A DNA stretch of 64,000 nucleotides, taken from Salinibacterium sp. G-O1 (GTDB taxonomy: Bacteria; Actinomycetota; Actinomycetes; Actinomycetales; Microbacteriaceae). The translations under genes were made by a program, and so were the position numbers. The notes under the pieces were generated by a model that saw nothing but the letters and a program-made list of their open reading frames with translations, had not been told where the DNA came from and searched no databases. Positions 19,510-28,600 of the stretch are shown piece by piece. Every line of letters begins with the position of its first letter. The first letter of the stretch is position 1. Where the stretch lies: positions 372,001 through 436,000 of the forward strand of contig NZ_JASISV010000002.1 in assembly GCF_030063305.1 (NCBI RefSeq). The letters are read 5' to 3'.

Positions 19510-20123
19510 GATGAGCTCCCCGCCAGTTGCGGACCGAGGTTGGCCAGGGCAAGTCGCAGCAGCGACTGCACCGCGTTGCGTTCGGACTCGCTCGCCTGCG
19601 CCAGCGCCTCCTCGGTCGCCTGCACCGCGATGCGCTCAGGCCAGCCGAGGCCTACCAGCGCAATGGTCACGCTCTGGCTCACCGTCGACGGTCGAGCCTG
19701 GGCGGGGGCGCGAGTCGTGGCCATCCCCTCGAGCTTCCCGGCCAGCGACAACACGATGAGCTTCGCCGTCTTCGGCCCGATACCCGAAACCTTGCGAAAA
19801 GCCGCATCGTCTTCCAGCGTCACGGCCTGTGCGATGTCGGCAGGGGCCATGGCTGCCAACACCCCCAGGGCGCTCTTGGGCCCCACGCCGGTTACCCCTC
19901 GGAGCAGGTCGAAGGCGGTGAGCTCGTCGGCTTCGACAAAGCCGTAGAGCGACAGGTCGTCTTCTCTCACGATCAGCGCCGTACGAATGGATGCCTCGGA
20001 ACCAACGCGAAGCGAGAGCGCGAGTTGCGGCGTCACCTGCACAGACAGCCCGACACCGCCGACCTCGATGACAACGGTGGAGCCGATCGCCGCGAGGACC
20101 GTTCCACGCAGTGAGGAGATCAA
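19506..20123 (-). CDS. ruvA: Holliday junction DNA-binding protein RuvA
   Basis: RuvA binds the four-way junction and loads RuvB. Domain I begins with ISSLRGTV; two helix-hairpin-helix motifs occur at [13 protein letters not shown] and [12 protein letters not shown]; the C-terminal RuvB-binding domain includes IALVGLGW. I chose the TTG at 20123: it overlaps the ruvC stop as TTGA, has AAAGGTGA just upstream, and gives 205 residues starting at the conserved MISSLRG. A longer frame to 20168 would lie inside ruvC. Confidence 0.94.
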   Translation of the reverse strand: MISSLRGTVLAAIGSTVVIEVGGVGLSVQVTPQLALSLRVGSEASIRTALIVREDDLSLYGFVEADELTAFDLLRGVTGVGPKSALGVLAAMAPADIAQAVTLEDDAAFRKVSGIGPKTAKLIVLSLAGKLEGMATTRAPAQARPSTVSQSVTIALVGLGWPERIAVQATEEALAQASESERNAVQSLLRLALANLGPQLAGSSS

Positions 20124-20683
20124 GAGTTCACCTTTCGGTTGGTTGCCGCCTTCTCGGCGTCGCGCCATGCGCGTTGAGCTGGCGTCATTGCGCTACTTGT
20201 AGCCATAAGTGCCGGGCCCTTCCAGGCGTGACAGATGGCGATGGCAAGTGCATCCGCGGCATCTGCCGGCCGTGGCACGGCATCCAGCCCCAGCACTCTC
20301 GCAACCATCGCGCCCACCTGCCGCTTGTCTGCTGCGCCGTAGCCCGTTACTGCGGCCTTCACCTCGCTCGGCGTGTGTAGTCCCACCGCGAGCCCGCGCG
20401 ACGCGGCGATCTGCAGCGCGACGCCGCTGGCCTGGGCGGTGCCCATCACAGTTCGCAGGTTGTGCTGGGCGAACATCCGTTCCAGCCCGACAGCCTCCGG
20501 ACGGAAGTCGTCGATGACCTGGGCAATCCCCTCCGAGATCGCCAACAGGCGCCGTTCGAGAGGCAAATCCGGAGCTGTCCCGATGACGCCGACATGCACG
20601 AGGGTGACGGTGCGGGTGGATGTGACATCCACCACCCCGACACCGCATCGGGTGAGTCCAGGGTCGATGCCAAGCACTCTCAT
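20120..20683 (-). CDS. ruvC: Crossover junction endodeoxyribonuclease RuvC
   Basis: RuvC resolves Holliday junctions. The 187-residue protein has the RNase H-like active site: first aspartate in LGIDPGLTRCG (residue 7), glutamate in GLERMF, and the late aspartates in ADAADALAIAICH. Length is normal. It is the first gene of the ruvCAB operon and follows yebC by 24 bases, an arrangement common in actinobacteria. Confidence 0.96.
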   Translation of the reverse strand: MRVLGIDPGLTRCGVGVVDVTSTRTVTLVHVGVIGTAPDLPLERRLLAISEGIAQVIDDFRPEAVGLERMFAQHNLRTVMGTAQASGVALQIAASRGLAVGLHTPSEVKAAVTGYGAADKRQVGAMVARVLGLDAVPRPADAADALAIAICHAWKGPALMATSSAMTPAQRAWRDAEKAATNRKVNS

Positions 20684-20707
20684 GCTGGCACCGAAAACGT
20701 CATGCCC

Positions 20708-21466
20708 CTAGTCTTCTTCCAATTCGGCCTGCACCTCCGGCGACACGTCGTAATTCGAATATATGTTCTGAACATCATCGGAATCTTCGAGAGCGTCGAT
20801 GAGCTTCATCACCTTGCGGGCGGTCTCAGCGTCGACATCCACGGTGAGGTTGGGAACGAATTCGGCCTCCGATGAGTCGTAGTCGATTCCCGCAGCCTGC
20901 AAGGCCTCCCTGGCTGCCACGAGGTGTGCGGTGTCAGTAACGACCTCGAAGCCCTGGCCGCGGTCGTTGACCTCTTCTGCGCCGGCGTCGAGAACCGCAA
21001 TCAGGATGTCGTCCTCCGTGACGCCGTCGACCTTCGTGATCGAGATGACGCCCTTGCGGGTGAAGTTGTACGCCACGCTTCCGGGGTCGGCGAGGTTGCC
21101 GCCGTTGCGGCTCATGAGCGTGCGAACGTCTGCCGCGGCCCGGTTCTTGTTGTCGGTAAGACATTCGACGAGCAGAGCGACACCGCCGGGGCCGTAGCCC
21201 TCGTACATGATCGTCATGTAGTCGACAGCGTCACCAAGCTGGCCAGAACCACGCTTGACGGCCGAGTCGATGTTGGAGTTCGGCACCGAAGTCTTTTTCG
21301 CCTTTTGGATGGCGTCAACGAGGGTGGGGTTTCCCGATAGATCGGCCCCGCCCAGCTTTGCTGCGACTTCGATGTTCTTGATGAGTTTGGCGAACGACTT
21401 GGCACGGCGCGAATCTTTGATCGCTTTTTGGTGCTTGGTGGTTGCCCATTTGGAGTGGCCTGACAT
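20708..21466 (-). CDS. yebC: YebC/PmpR family transcriptional or translation-associated protein
   Basis: The 252-residue protein has the family start [14 protein letters not shown], the [12 protein letters not shown] segment and the [11 protein letters not shown]-terminus. YebC proteins were annotated as DNA-binding regulators; recent work links some to relief of ribosome stalling. I chose ATG 21466 because it gives the conserved N-terminus. A TAGGAT -10 box ends seven bases upstream, so the mRNA may be leaderless or nearly so. It precedes ruvC. Confidence 0.95.
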   Translation of the reverse strand: MSGHSKWATTKHQKAIKDSRRAKSFAKLIKNIEVAAKLGGADLSGNPTLVDAIQKAKKTSVPNSNIDSAVKRGSGQLGDAVDYMTIMYEGYGPGGVALLVECLTDNKNRAAADVRTLMSRNGGNLADPGSVAYNFTRKGVISITKVDGVTEDDILIAVLDAGAEEVNDRGQGFEVVTDTAHLVAAREALQAAGIDYDSSEAEFVPNLTVDVDAETARKVMKLIDALEDSDDVQNIYSNYDVSPEVQAELEED

Positions 21467-21504
21467 GAATAACATCCTAACCAAGCACCGGATGCACGGC
21501 TCCC

Positions 21505-22110
21505 CTAACGGTCGAGCTTCACCCCGGCCGATTTCAGTTCGAGGCCGGCAAGCGCCCGCATGACGTCCTCGTCGCCCCTGCGCCAGGCATCCATCGCGTT
21601 GGAGCTCACCGTCGAGAGCGCCGAGATCTTCTGGTTGGCCAGCGCCCGAAGGGCCAGCAGATCGACTCCTGCGTCGGCATCCAGCATCGAGCGCGCGTGC
21701 GCCGACCGCTGCGCAAACCGGAGCCGCGGAATCAGCCACAGGATCAGAATGGTCAGGATCGGCAGTGCCGAAATGCCCACCCCGAGGCCGGTTGCCAATT
21801 GGGATACCGCGACCTGCTGGCTCTGGCCGGCTGTCTCCAGAGCCTGACCGGCGTCACTCGCGCCATCGAAGGGAACCCGGATGCCGCCGCCGATCAGGGG
21901 TATACCCCCGAGCGTGTCGCCCAGTTCGACCATCGTGCTTTTGAACCCGGAGCCGGCGTCCTCCATCTGCACACCGAAGGTGGACAGATTCGACACGAGC
22001 TGGAAGATCGTCACGCCCAGCCACGCCCACGCGCCGATGGCAAGAAGTGCCGCCACGTCACCGATGATCTGGCGGGTGCGTCTGGGTGCGAAATCCGAGT
22101 AGAAGTTCAT
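21505..22110 (-). CDS. Predicted two-helix membrane protein
   Basis: The 201-residue protein has transmembrane helices at about residues 17-40 and 108-128 with a roughly 65-residue loop rich in Gly and Ser between them, and a C-terminal Ala/Arg-rich helical cytoplasmic domain. I do not recognise the family. It lies between pdxT and yebC on the same strand. No signal peptide or catalytic motif is visible. Confidence 0.7.
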   Translation of the reverse strand: MNFYSDFAPRRTRQIIGDVAALLAIGAWAWLGVTIFQLVSNLSTFGVQMEDAGSGFKSTMVELGDTLGGIPLIGGGIRVPFDGASDAGQALETAGQSQQVAVSQLATGLGVGISALPILTILILWLIPRLRFAQRSAHARSMLDADAGVDLLALRALANQKISALSTVSSNAMDAWRRGDEDVMRALAGLELKSAGVKLDR

Positions 22111-22142
22111 GCACCCATGATCGCGCAGCTGGCGGAGGGTTG

Positions 22143-22742
22143 TTACGCGGCTTTGACCTTGGCGAGGAAATACTGGTGGAACCGGGTGTCGCCCGTCATC
22201 TCAGGATGGAACGACGTGCCCAGCAGGTTGTCCTGTTCGACTGCGACGACACGGCCATCCGCGAGAGAGGCGAGAGCCGTCGCCCTCGCGCCAACGGTTT
22301 CGACCACGGGCGCCCGGATGAACACGGCGTGCATGGGAGGATCCCCCAGCGCGGCAACCTCCAGATCGGTCTCGAAGGAGTCGAGCTGAGACCCGAACGC
22401 GTTGCGCCGCACGGCGAGGTCGAAGCCGCCCAGACTCTGCTGACCGACGATGCCATCGAGCACGGTGTCTGCCAGCATGATCAGCCCGGCACACGTTCCG
22501 TAGACGGGCATCCCGGACGTAATGGCTGCTTTCAGCGGCTCGGCAAGGCCGAACATCCTGCTCAGCTTGTCCATCACGCTTGACTCCCCACCGGGGATGA
22601 CCAGCCCAGCCACGCGCTCGAGCTCCTCCACGCGCTTCACGGGAATCGCGTCAGCGCCAAGCTGTCGCAAGACCGCGATGTGCTCGCGGAAGTCGCCCTG
22701 GAGGGCGAGCACTCCTACCGTGGGCGTCGCGCTACCAGCCAC
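22143..22742 (-). CDS. pdxT: Pyridoxal 5'-phosphate synthase glutaminase subunit PdxT
   Basis: PdxT releases ammonia from glutamine for PdxS in the DXP-independent vitamin B6 pathway. The catalytic cysteine is in YGTCAGLI, the GGESS motif binds glutamine, and the His-Glu pair lies in FHPEMTGD. The GTG at 22742 gives 199 residues and overlaps the pdxS stop by 11 bases; a longer frame would run into pdxS. The pair forms a coupled operon. Confidence 0.94.
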   Translation of the reverse strand: MAGSATPTVGVLALQGDFREHIAVLRQLGADAIPVKRVEELERVAGLVIPGGESSVMDKLSRMFGLAEPLKAAITSGMPVYGTCAGLIMLADTVLDGIVGQQSLGGFDLAVRRNAFGSQLDSFETDLEVAALGDPPMHAVFIRAPVVETVGARATALASLADGRVVAVEQDNLLGTSFHPEMTGDTRFHQYFLAKVKAA

Positions 22743-23634
22743 GCTCAGACAGGCGGTGCGGGGCAGCGAGGTCAGACACGTTGATGCCCACCATCGCCTC
22801 ACCCAAACCGCGTGAGGCCTGAGCGACGATGTCGGCATCGTCGAAGAAGGTTGTGGCCTTCACGATTGCGGCTGCACGCTGAGCCGGGTTTCCCGACTTG
22901 AAGATGCCGGATCCGACGAACACGCCATCGGCGCCGAGCTGCATCATCAGGGCGGCATCGGCGGGCGTGGCTACTCCCCCGGCGGTGAAGAGCACGACAG
23001 GGAGCTTTCCGGCCGCAGCAATCTCGCGCACGAGCTCGTAGGGTGCCTGCAGCTCTTTCGCCGCAACGTAAAGCTCGTCTTTCGACTTGCCCTTCAACGC
23101 GTTGATCTCGCCGAGGATGGTGCGGATGTGCTTCGTCGCCTCAGACACGTCGCCGGTGCCGGCCTCGCCCTTGGAGCGGATCATCGCAGCGCCCTCGGTG
23201 ATTCGCCTAAGTGCCTCGCCGAGGTTGGTCGCGCCGCACACGAACGGCACGGAGAAGTTCCACTTGTCGATGTGGTTGACGTAGTCAGCGGGGCTCAGCA
23301 CCTCTGACTCGTCGATGTAGTCGACCTTGAGCGACTGCAGGATCTGCGCTTCGACGAAATGACCGATGCGAGCTTTGGCCATGACCGGGATCGACACGGC
23401 TTCGATGATGCCGTCGATCAGGTCTGGGTCGCTCATGCGAGCGACGCCACCCTGCGATCGGATGTCGGCGGGAACACGCTCGAGTGCCATCACGGCGACG
23501 GCTCCCGCGTCTTCGGCGATCTTCGCCTGCCCGGCGTTGACGACGTCCATGATGACGCCACCCTTAAGCATTTCGGCGAGTCCGCGCTTGACGCGGCTGG
23601 TGCCCAATTCGTCTGATGTGCTGTTAGTGCTCAT
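22732..23634 (-). CDS. pdxS: Pyridoxal 5'-phosphate synthase lyase subunit PdxS
   Basis: PdxS builds PLP from ribose 5-phosphate, glyceraldehyde 3-phosphate and ammonia delivered by PdxT. The 300-residue TIM barrel shows [29 protein letters not shown], the lysine-bearing [13 protein letters not shown] and [18 protein letters not shown] 23634 is preceded by AGGAT, and a TAGAAT -10-like box lies at 23643-23648, so the leader is very short. It is followed by pdxT. The B6 supply serves many enzymes. Confidence 0.96.
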   Translation of the reverse strand: MSTNSTSDELGTSRVKRGLAEMLKGGVIMDVVNAGQAKIAEDAGAVAVMALERVPADIRSQGGVARMSDPDLIDGIIEAVSIPVMAKARIGHFVEAQILQSLKVDYIDESEVLSPADYVNHIDKWNFSVPFVCGATNLGEALRRITEGAAMIRSKGEAGTGDVSEATKHIRTILGEINALKGKSKDELYVAAKELQAPYELVREIAAAGKLPVVLFTAGGVATPADAALMMQLGADGVFVGSGIFKSGNPAQRAAAIVKATTFFDDADIVAQASRGLGEAMVGINVSDLAAPHRLSERGW

Positions 23635-23711
23635 GATCCTAAATTCTACGCGGGGTCTGGATGCCGCGGCTGCGGCCAATGGGAATGCTGTGGCTTGATG
23701 GGCCGGTGTGG

Positions 23712-24281
23712 TCAGTCGGTGTGCGGCCAGGCGTTGGCGATTTCGGTTCGCACCTCGCCCAGCAGCCTGGGCACAGATTTCGTGCCGGCGATGATCGGGA
23801 AGAAGTTCGAGTCGAGCGCCCACCTCGGCACGATGTGCTGATGCAGATGCTCGGCGATTCCGGCCCCGGCGAGGCGACCCTGGTTCATGCCGATGTTGAA
23901 GCCGTCAACGCTCGCCGTCTGCCGCAGCACTCGCATTGCCACCTGAGTGAGGCTACCGATTTCGGCGATCTCCTCCGCCGTGGCCTCGTCATAAGTTGCA
24001 ACATGCCGGTAAGGGCATACGAGGAGATGACCGCTGTTGTAGGGGTACAGGTTCAGCAGCACGTAGGCGTGGGTTCCGCGGGCGACGATGAGAGCCTTTT
24101 CGTCGTCCATTTTCGGGGCTTCGCAAAACGGGCAGTTGTGCTCCACCGGAGCCTGCTCGGTATTGTCTTTGATGTAAGCCATCCGGTACGGGGTCCACAG
24201 TCGCTGGAAGGCGTCAGGAACTGCAGCGAAATCCTCAGCGGATTCCACGCCATCAAAGGTCGTACCGTCGTAATCTTTCAC
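23712..24281 (-). CDS. HIT family hydrolase with CxxC zinc ribbon
   Basis: The 189-residue protein carries the histidine triad [10 protein letters not shown] and an N-terminal zinc-type CPFC segment with a second histidine further on, the layout of AP4A-phosphorylase or nucleotide-hydrolase HIT proteins. The GTG start at 24281 lies seven bases after the thrS stop. It therefore forms a thrS-HIT-pdxS-pdxT minus-strand series. In actinobacteria this neighbour of thrS is typical. Confidence 0.88.
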   Translation of the reverse strand: MKDYDGTTFDGVESAEDFAAVPDAFQRLWTPYRMAYIKDNTEQAPVEHNCPFCEAPKMDDEKALIVARGTHAYVLLNLYPYNSGHLLVCPYRHVATYDEATAEEIAEIGSLTQVAMRVLRQTASVDGFNIGMNQGRLAGAGIAEHLHQHIVPRWALDSNFFPIIAGTKSVPRLLGEVRTEIANAWPHTD

Positions 24282-24288
24282 TCTGGCG

Positions 24289-26241
24289 TCACACCTGCGC
24301 CCGTGTGGTGATGGATTCCGTGATGCGGGCGATGGCGTCGGCGATCGGTACGCCGTTCTCCTGAGACCCATCACGGAAGCGGAAGCTGACGGAACCGTTG
24401 GCCGCGTCTTCCTCGCCGGCGATCAGCTGGAACGGAACCTTGAGCTTGGTGTGCGTGCGAATCTTCTTCTGCATGCGCTCGCTCGACGCGTCGAGTTCCG
24501 CCCTGACTCCCGCAGCCTTGAGCTGGGCGATGACATCACCGAGGTACCCCTCGTACGCCTCCGCGACGGGGATGCCCACGACCTGCACGGGCGACAGCCA
24601 GACCGGGAACGCGCCGGCATAGTGCTCGGTGAGCACGCCGAAGAATCTTTCGATCGACCCGAACAGCGCCCGATGGATCATGACGGGACGCTGGCGCGAG
24701 CCGTCGGCGGCCGTGTACTCCAGGTCGAAACGCTCGGGGAGGTTGAAGTCGAGCTGCACAGTCGACATCTGCCAGGTGCGTCCGATGGCGTCCCGTGCCT
24801 GTACGGAGATCTTTGGTCCGTAGAACGCTGCTCCGCCCGGATCGGGGACGAGCTCCAGCCCGGATTCGGTGGCCACCTCGCGCAACGTCTCGGTCGCTTC
24901 ATCCCAGATATCGTCGTCGCCGACGTACTTCTCGGGGTCTTTCGTCGACAGCTCGAGGTAGAAGTCGGTGAGTCCATAGTCACGCAACAGCGACAGGATG
25001 AAGTTGAGGGTGCCGGTGAGCTCCTCCTTCATCTTCTCCTTCGTGGTGAAGATGTGGGCGTCGTCCATGGTGAGGCCACGCACACGGGTGAGTCCGTGGA
25101 TCACGCCCGACTTCTCGTTGCGGTACACAGTTCCGAACTCGAACATCCGTAACGGCAGGTCACGGTACGACCGGGCGCTGGAGCGGTAGACGAGGATGTG
25201 GAATGGGCAGTTCATGGGCTTGAGGTAGTACTCAGCGCCCTGCCGTGTGATCTCACCCTCCTCGTTGCGCGCCTCGTCGAGGTGCATCGGGGGGAACATT
25301 CCGTCGGCGTACCAGCCGAGGTGCCCTGAGGTCTCGAACAGGTGCGACTTGGTGATGTGCGGGGTGTAGACGAAGTCGTACCCCTCCTGCTCGTGGCGCT
25401 TGCGCGAATAGTCCTCCATCTCGCGACGGATGATGCCGCCCTTGGGATGGAAGACCGCGAGACCGGAACCGATCTCGTCGGGGAACGAGAACAGATCGAG
25501 CTCGGCGCCGAGCTTGCGGTGGTCGCGCTTGAGCGCCTCCTCCTGACGGGCCTGGAATGTGCGCAGGTCATCCTTGCTGGCCCACGCGGTGCCGTAGAGG
25601 CGCTGAAGCTGCTTGTTCTTCTCTGAACCGCGCCAGTATGCGGCGGCGGTGCGGGTCAGCGCCCAACCATTGCCGATCATCCGGGTGTTCGGAAGGTGGG
25701 GGCCGCGGCACAGGTCTTTCCAGTAGACCTCGCCGGTCTTGCCGTCGACATTGTCGTAGATGGTCAGTTCGGCCCCGCCGACCTCCACGGATTCGCCGTC
25801 CTGGCCCTCGGCTGCGTCTCCGCCCTTGAGTCCGATGAGTTCCAGCTTGTATGGCTCGTCGGCGAGCTCTGCCCGGGCCTCCGCCTCGGTGACGACGCGG
25901 CGCTGAAAACGCTGACCCTGACGGATGATCCGATCCATCGCCTTTGAGACGGCCTTGACGTCTTCCGGGGTGAGTGGTTCTTCGACGTCGAAGTCATAGT
26001 AGAAACCGTCGGTGACGGGCGGGCCGATTCCGAGCTTGGCCTTCGGGTTGATCGACTGCAGCGCCTGGGCCGCAACGTGAGCAGCGGAGTGGCGCAGGAT
26101 GGCAAGCCCATCGGGCGAGTCGATTGTCACAGGCTCGACCGTGTCGGTCTCGCTGGTCGAGGCCGCAAGATCTTTCAACTCACCGTTGACGCGCATCGCG
26201 ACAACGGAACGGTCGGTGAAAAGTTCGAATCCTGTACTCAC
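24289..26241 (-). CDS. thrS: Threonine--tRNA ligase
   Basis: The enzyme charges tRNA-Thr. The 650-residue protein has the TGS-like N-terminus, the editing domain zinc motif HSAAHVAAQ (near residue 52), the class II motifs (including the [12 protein letters not shown] region near 545, written here without the full context) and an anticodon-binding C-terminal domain. The GTG at 26241 has TAAAGT six bases upstream (26248-26253), which suggests a leaderless message. The HIT gene follows. No T-box is seen upstream. Confidence 0.96.
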   Translation of the reverse strand: MSTGFELFTDRSVVAMRVNGELKDLAASTSETDTVEPVTIDSPDGLAILRHSAAHVAAQALQSINPKAKLGIGPPVTDGFYYDFDVEEPLTPEDVKAVSKAMDRIIRQGQRFQRRVVTEAEARAELADEPYKLELIGLKGGDAAEGQDGESVEVGGAELTIYDNVDGKTGEVYWKDLCRGPHLPNTRMIGNGWALTRTAAAYWRGSEKNKQLQRLYGTAWASKDDLRTFQARQEEALKRDHRKLGAELDLFSFPDEIGSGLAVFHPKGGIIRREMEDYSRKRHEQEGYDFVYTPHITKSHLFETSGHLGWYADGMFPPMHLDEARNEEGEITRQGAEYYLKPMNCPFHILVYRSSARSYRDLPLRMFEFGTVYRNEKSGVIHGLTRVRGLTMDDAHIFTTKEKMKEELTGTLNFILSLLRDYGLTDFYLELSTKDPEKYVGDDDIWDEATETLREVATESGLELVPDPGGAAFYGPKISVQARDAIGRTWQMSTVQLDFNLPERFDLEYTAADGSRQRPVMIHRALFGSIERFFGVLTEHYAGAFPVWLSPVQVVGIPVAEAYEGYLGDVIAQLKAAGVRAELDASSERMQKKIRTHTKLKVPFQLIAGEEDAANGSVSFRFRDGSQENGVPIADAIARITESITTRAQV

Positions 26242-26247
26242 CCCACA

Positions 26248-26253
26248 ACTTTA
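26248..26253 (-). promoter_or_regulatory. Leaderless-type -10 box for thrS
   Basis: TAAAGT matches the actinobacterial TANNNT -10 element. Exactly six bases separate it from the thrS GTG, so transcription should begin at the start codon. No good -35 hexamer is visible. Confidence 0.5.
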
Positions 26254-26336
26254 GCGGCGGCGGGAGGCTCCCCCGTTCGCGTACTGCCGCTAGCGCCAGC
26301 CTCCCCGCCGGGAAACCCCCGCGCATCCCCACGCGT

Positions 26337-26415
26337 CCAAATGAAGGAGATTCCAGCCATACGGTCACCCGCAGCAGGAAAAGTCAGGGGATGCTCCGAA
26401 ATCTCCTTCGTTTGG
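26337..26415. repeat. Long-range inverted repeat in the thrS-tRNA gap
   Basis: A 16-base arm at 26337-26352 (CCAAATGAAGGAGATT) is repeated in inverted form at 26400-26415 with one mismatch, separated by 47 bases. The region 26254-26493 has no gene that I can support. It could fold on either strand into a long hairpin, or mark the ends of a tiny mobile element, but no target duplication is obvious. Confidence 0.5.
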
Positions 26416-26493
26416 GGAACCGAAGGGCGGGGCTCGGGCGTGTCGGCCACCCGTCCCCTGGGCCCAGCCGCGGGTGGCGGGTCTACCGGACAG

Positions 26494-26530
26494 AAAAAAC
26501 CCCCGGAACCGTGATGATTCCGGGGGTTTT
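26494..26530 (-). terminator. Bidirectional intrinsic terminator after the minus-strand tRNA genes
   Basis: A 13-bp perfect stem (arms AAAACCCCCGGAA and TTCCGGGGGTTTT) with a 9-base loop starts five bases after the tRNA-Val 3' end in the minus direction and is followed by T residues. It should end the Gly-Cys-Val tRNA transcript. The flanking A and T runs make it work in both directions. Confidence 0.85.
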
Positions 26531-26534
26531 ACCG

Positions 26535-26606
26535 TGAGCGATACTGGGATCGAACCAGCGACCTCTTCCGTGTCAGGGAAGCGCGCTACCGCTGCGCCAA
26601 TCGCTC
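26535..26606 (-). tRNA. tRNA-Val (anticodon GAC)
   Basis: The 72-base minus-strand sequence folds with a 7-bp acceptor stem (GAGCGAT/ATCGCTC), a GCGC D-stem, an anticodon stem CTTCC/GGAAG around CTGACAC, and a TTCGATC T-loop. The anticodon GAC reads GUC and GUU. CCA is not encoded. It is the last gene of a three-tRNA minus-strand set. Confidence 0.95.
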
Positions 26607-26648
26607 AAGCTTTTTTATTGTACCGGGCAGATCTGCCTCGGGCTTCCG

Positions 26649-26719
26649 AGGTGACGACGGGATTTGAACCCGTGTACACGGCTTTGCAGGCCGTTGCCTC
26701 GCCTCTCGGCCACGCCACC
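26649..26719 (-). tRNA. tRNA-Cys (anticodon GCA)
   Basis: The 71-base sequence has an acceptor stem GGTGGCG/CGTCACC with one G-U pair, an anticodon stem ACGGC/GCCGT around CTGCAAA, a TTCAAAT T-loop and a U discriminator, as expected for tRNA-Cys. It lies between the Gly and Val genes. Confidence 0.95.
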
Positions 26720-26773
26720 ACGTGCGGGAAGATCAGAAATCAAACTTTCGTAGGTCCTGACACTTCCCACTCG

Positions 26774-26845
26774 AGCGGATGACGAGATTCGAACTCGCGA
26801 CCCTCACCTTGGCAAGGTGATGCGCTACCACTGCGCCACATCCGC
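26774..26845 (-). tRNA. tRNA-Gly (anticodon GCC)
   Basis: The 72-base sequence has the acceptor stem GCGGATG/CATCCGC, an anticodon stem TCACC/GGTGA around TTGCCAA, a TTCGAAT T-loop and a U discriminator. It is first in the minus-strand Gly-Cys-Val series. Confidence 0.95.
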
Positions 26846-26970
26846 ATTACTCGCATTGCTGCGTGCGTAGATGACTGTATCCGAAGTCGGCCACGAGAGC
26901 GAATCGTGTGACGGCCGTGTCGCGAACGTGTGGCGGCCGGGCCGCAAACCTGTGGCAGGATTATGCTCGC

Positions 26971-27046
26971 GGGCGATTGGCGCAGTTGGTAGCGCGCTTC
27001 CTTCACACGGAAGAGGTCATCGGTTCGAGTCCGGTATCGCCCACCA
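26971..27046 (+). tRNA. tRNA-Val (anticodon CAC), CCA encoded
   Basis: The sequence folds with the acceptor stem GGGCGAT/ATCGCCC, anticodon stem CTTCC/GGAAG around TTCACAC, and TTCGAGT T-loop; the mature body is 26971-27043 and CCA follows in the DNA. Anticodon CAC reads GUG. It is on the opposite strand from tRNA-Val(GAC) and shares its D and anticodon stems. Confidence 0.95.
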
Positions 27047-27093
27047 CTCAAAGTTCAGCTTCTTGCGTCCGTGGCCGACCGCGCTGGCGACAC

Positions 27094-27099
27094 TAGGCT
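27094..27099 (+). promoter_or_regulatory. Leaderless-type -10 box for the EI24 gene
   Basis: TAGGCT lies exactly six bases before the GTG at 27106, the geometry expected for a leaderless message. No ribosome site is present before that GTG. No clear -35 is visible. Confidence 0.5.
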
Positions 27100-27105
27100 G
27101 CTGTC

Positions 27106-27912
27106 GTGACTAGCGCAGCGGAAAAGACGGGAATCCTGCGCCAGTTTCTTGCCGGCGCAGCGATGCTCGGCCGAGGGTTCGGCGTCTGGCGAACCGCACC
27201 AGGCTTGATGCTGCTGGGAATCGTGCCCGCGTTCATCGTGGCAGCGCTGTTCGTCGCCGGTTTCATCGCCCTCGGGTTGAATCTCGAAACAATCGTCATC
27301 TCAATCACCCCCTTCGCGTCCGAATGGACCGAACCTTTCCGCTCGGGCCTGCGCGTGTTCGTCGGGCTCGCTTTTGTGGTTGTCGCCGTGCTGTTCATCA
27401 TCAACGCCTTCACAGCAGTGACACTCATCGTCGGCCAGCCGTTCTACGAGCGCATCTGGAAACACGTCGAGAGCCGCGGTGGCACCCGTGCCACTCCCCC
27501 GGACGTCGGCTTCTGGGAGGCTGCTTTGCGCGGTGTGGTCGATGGCATCAGGATGCTCGTTCCGACGGTTCTCGCGGGCGCAGCGCTGTTTGCTCTGGGC
27601 TTCATCCCCGTCGTCGGCACGATCCTCGCGGCGGTCCTGGGGGCGCTGGTGGGAGGCTGGTTCCTCGCCGTCGAGCTCACCGGTCCCGCGTTCGAATCGC
27701 GAGGTAAGTCGCTGACCGAGCGTCGGCGGATATTGCGGGCGAGCCGGCCGATGGCCACCGGCTTTGGACTTGCCAGCTACCTCGTGTTCCTGATCCCGCT
27801 CGGAGCGGTAATCATGATGCCTGTCGCCGTGGCCGGCGCGGCGACGCTCAGCGGGAGGCTGCTCAGTTCGGAGACCGACCCTGGCGCCGGGCCCGTCCAA
27901 ACCACGTCGTAA
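27106..27912 (+). CDS. EI24 domain membrane protein
   Basis: The 268-residue protein has about five hydrophobic helices (about residues 33-58, 82-106, 145-170, 172-192, 220-245) and the GQPFYERIW signature of the EI24/CysZ family. CysZ members move sulfate, but actinobacterial EI24 proteins have no proven substrate, so I call the family only. Its last 50 bases overlap the DUF2071 gene on the other strand. Confidence 0.82.
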   Translation: MTSAAEKTGILRQFLAGAAMLGRGFGVWRTAPGLMLLGIVPAFIVAALFVAGFIALGLNLETIVISITPFASEWTEPFRSGLRVFVGLAFVVVAVLFIINAFTAVTLIVGQPFYERIWKHVESRGGTRATPPDVGFWEAALRGVVDGIRMLVPTVLAGAALFALGFIPVVGTILAAVLGALVGGWFLAVELTGPAFESRGKSLTERRRILRASRPMATGFGLASYLVFLIPLGAVIMMPVAVAGAATLSGRLLSSETDPGAGPVQTTS

Positions 27913-28600
27913 CTCCCTCGCTGTACAGCACGGAATCCGGTGGGTTGTTCGCCACGTCGGAGATTCCCGCCTCACGAAGGAGGGTGTCGTCGAGCGAGAC
28001 CAGTTCTGCGCTCACCAGCGGCCACGGCTCATGATGGTTGGGCAGGAAGATTGTGCGTCCGAATCGACGGGTGAAGAGACCCCAGCGGGCCGTGAGGAAG
28101 TCTGCTGTCGGATCCCCCACCACCGGCGTCGATCCAGGTCGCACGATCATCCGGAACTCACCGGTGCCGAGCAACCGCTGCGACCGGTATTCGACCTGAC
28201 CGTCGCTCTCAGACAGGGAGGTTCTGGCCCAGAAATATGGAAGCGAGAAGGCAGCGCGAGCGGCGAGCACAGAGGCGAGCCTCGACGCCTCGAGCGAACA
28301 GAAGATCACACCGCGTCGACCGCTCTCGTCCACGCCATACAGGCGCACATTGACCTCGGCAAAGGATCCGAGGTACGGGATCGGTGGGCTACCGAAGAGG
28401 GTTGCTCGATCGAGGTAGAAGGCGATCAGCCCGACCCAGCTCGATCCGTCGTGCTCATCGGGCCGCACCCCCGCTGGCATCAGCCCCAGCAGCTCCGACG
28501 ACGGAACTCTCCAGTGCAGAAATGCCAGCTTCGACCACCGCTGGCTCGCGACGGCCCTGCCGGTGAGCTCAGGCGCGAGCCGGCGAATCGGTTCGATCAT
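27863..28600 (-). CDS. DUF2071 family protein
   Basis: The 245-residue protein begins with a LAFLHWRVPSSELLGLMPAGV segment and continues with FAEVNVRLYGV and a GVIFCSLEASRL strand, the pattern of DUF2071 (YqjF-like) proteins. The fold resembles acetoacetate decarboxylase but no catalytic lysine is confirmed, so function is unknown. The start ATG lies inside the 3' end of the Amt-like gene (28569-28600), indicating coupling to it. Confidence 0.82.
   Translation of the reverse strand: MIEPIRRLAPELTGRAVASQRWSKLAFLHWRVPSSELLGLMPAGVRPDEHDGSSWVGLIAFYLDRATLFGSPPIPYLGSFAEVNVRLYGVDESGRRGVIFCSLEASRLASVLAARAAFSLPYFWARTSLSESDGQVEYRSQRLLGTGEFRMIVRPGSTPVVGDPTADFLTARWGLFTRRFGRTIFLPNHHEPWPLVSAELVSLDDTLLREAGISDVANNPPDSVLYSEGVTTWFGRARRQGRSPN

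Noticed and set aside
26238-26450. A 70-codon minus-strand frame between thrS and the tRNA genes
   Set aside because: It runs through the inverted repeat, overlaps the thrS start and has no ribosome site; its coding potential cannot be shown.
26242-26534. A T-box or other riboswitch upstream of thrS
   Set aside because: No specifier loop, T-box sequence or terminator-antiterminator pair is visible, and the -10 box sits at the start codon.
26962-26967. TATGCT as the -10 box of tRNA-Val(CAC)
   Set aside because: It ends only three bases before the mature 5' end, so transcription would start inside the tRNA.
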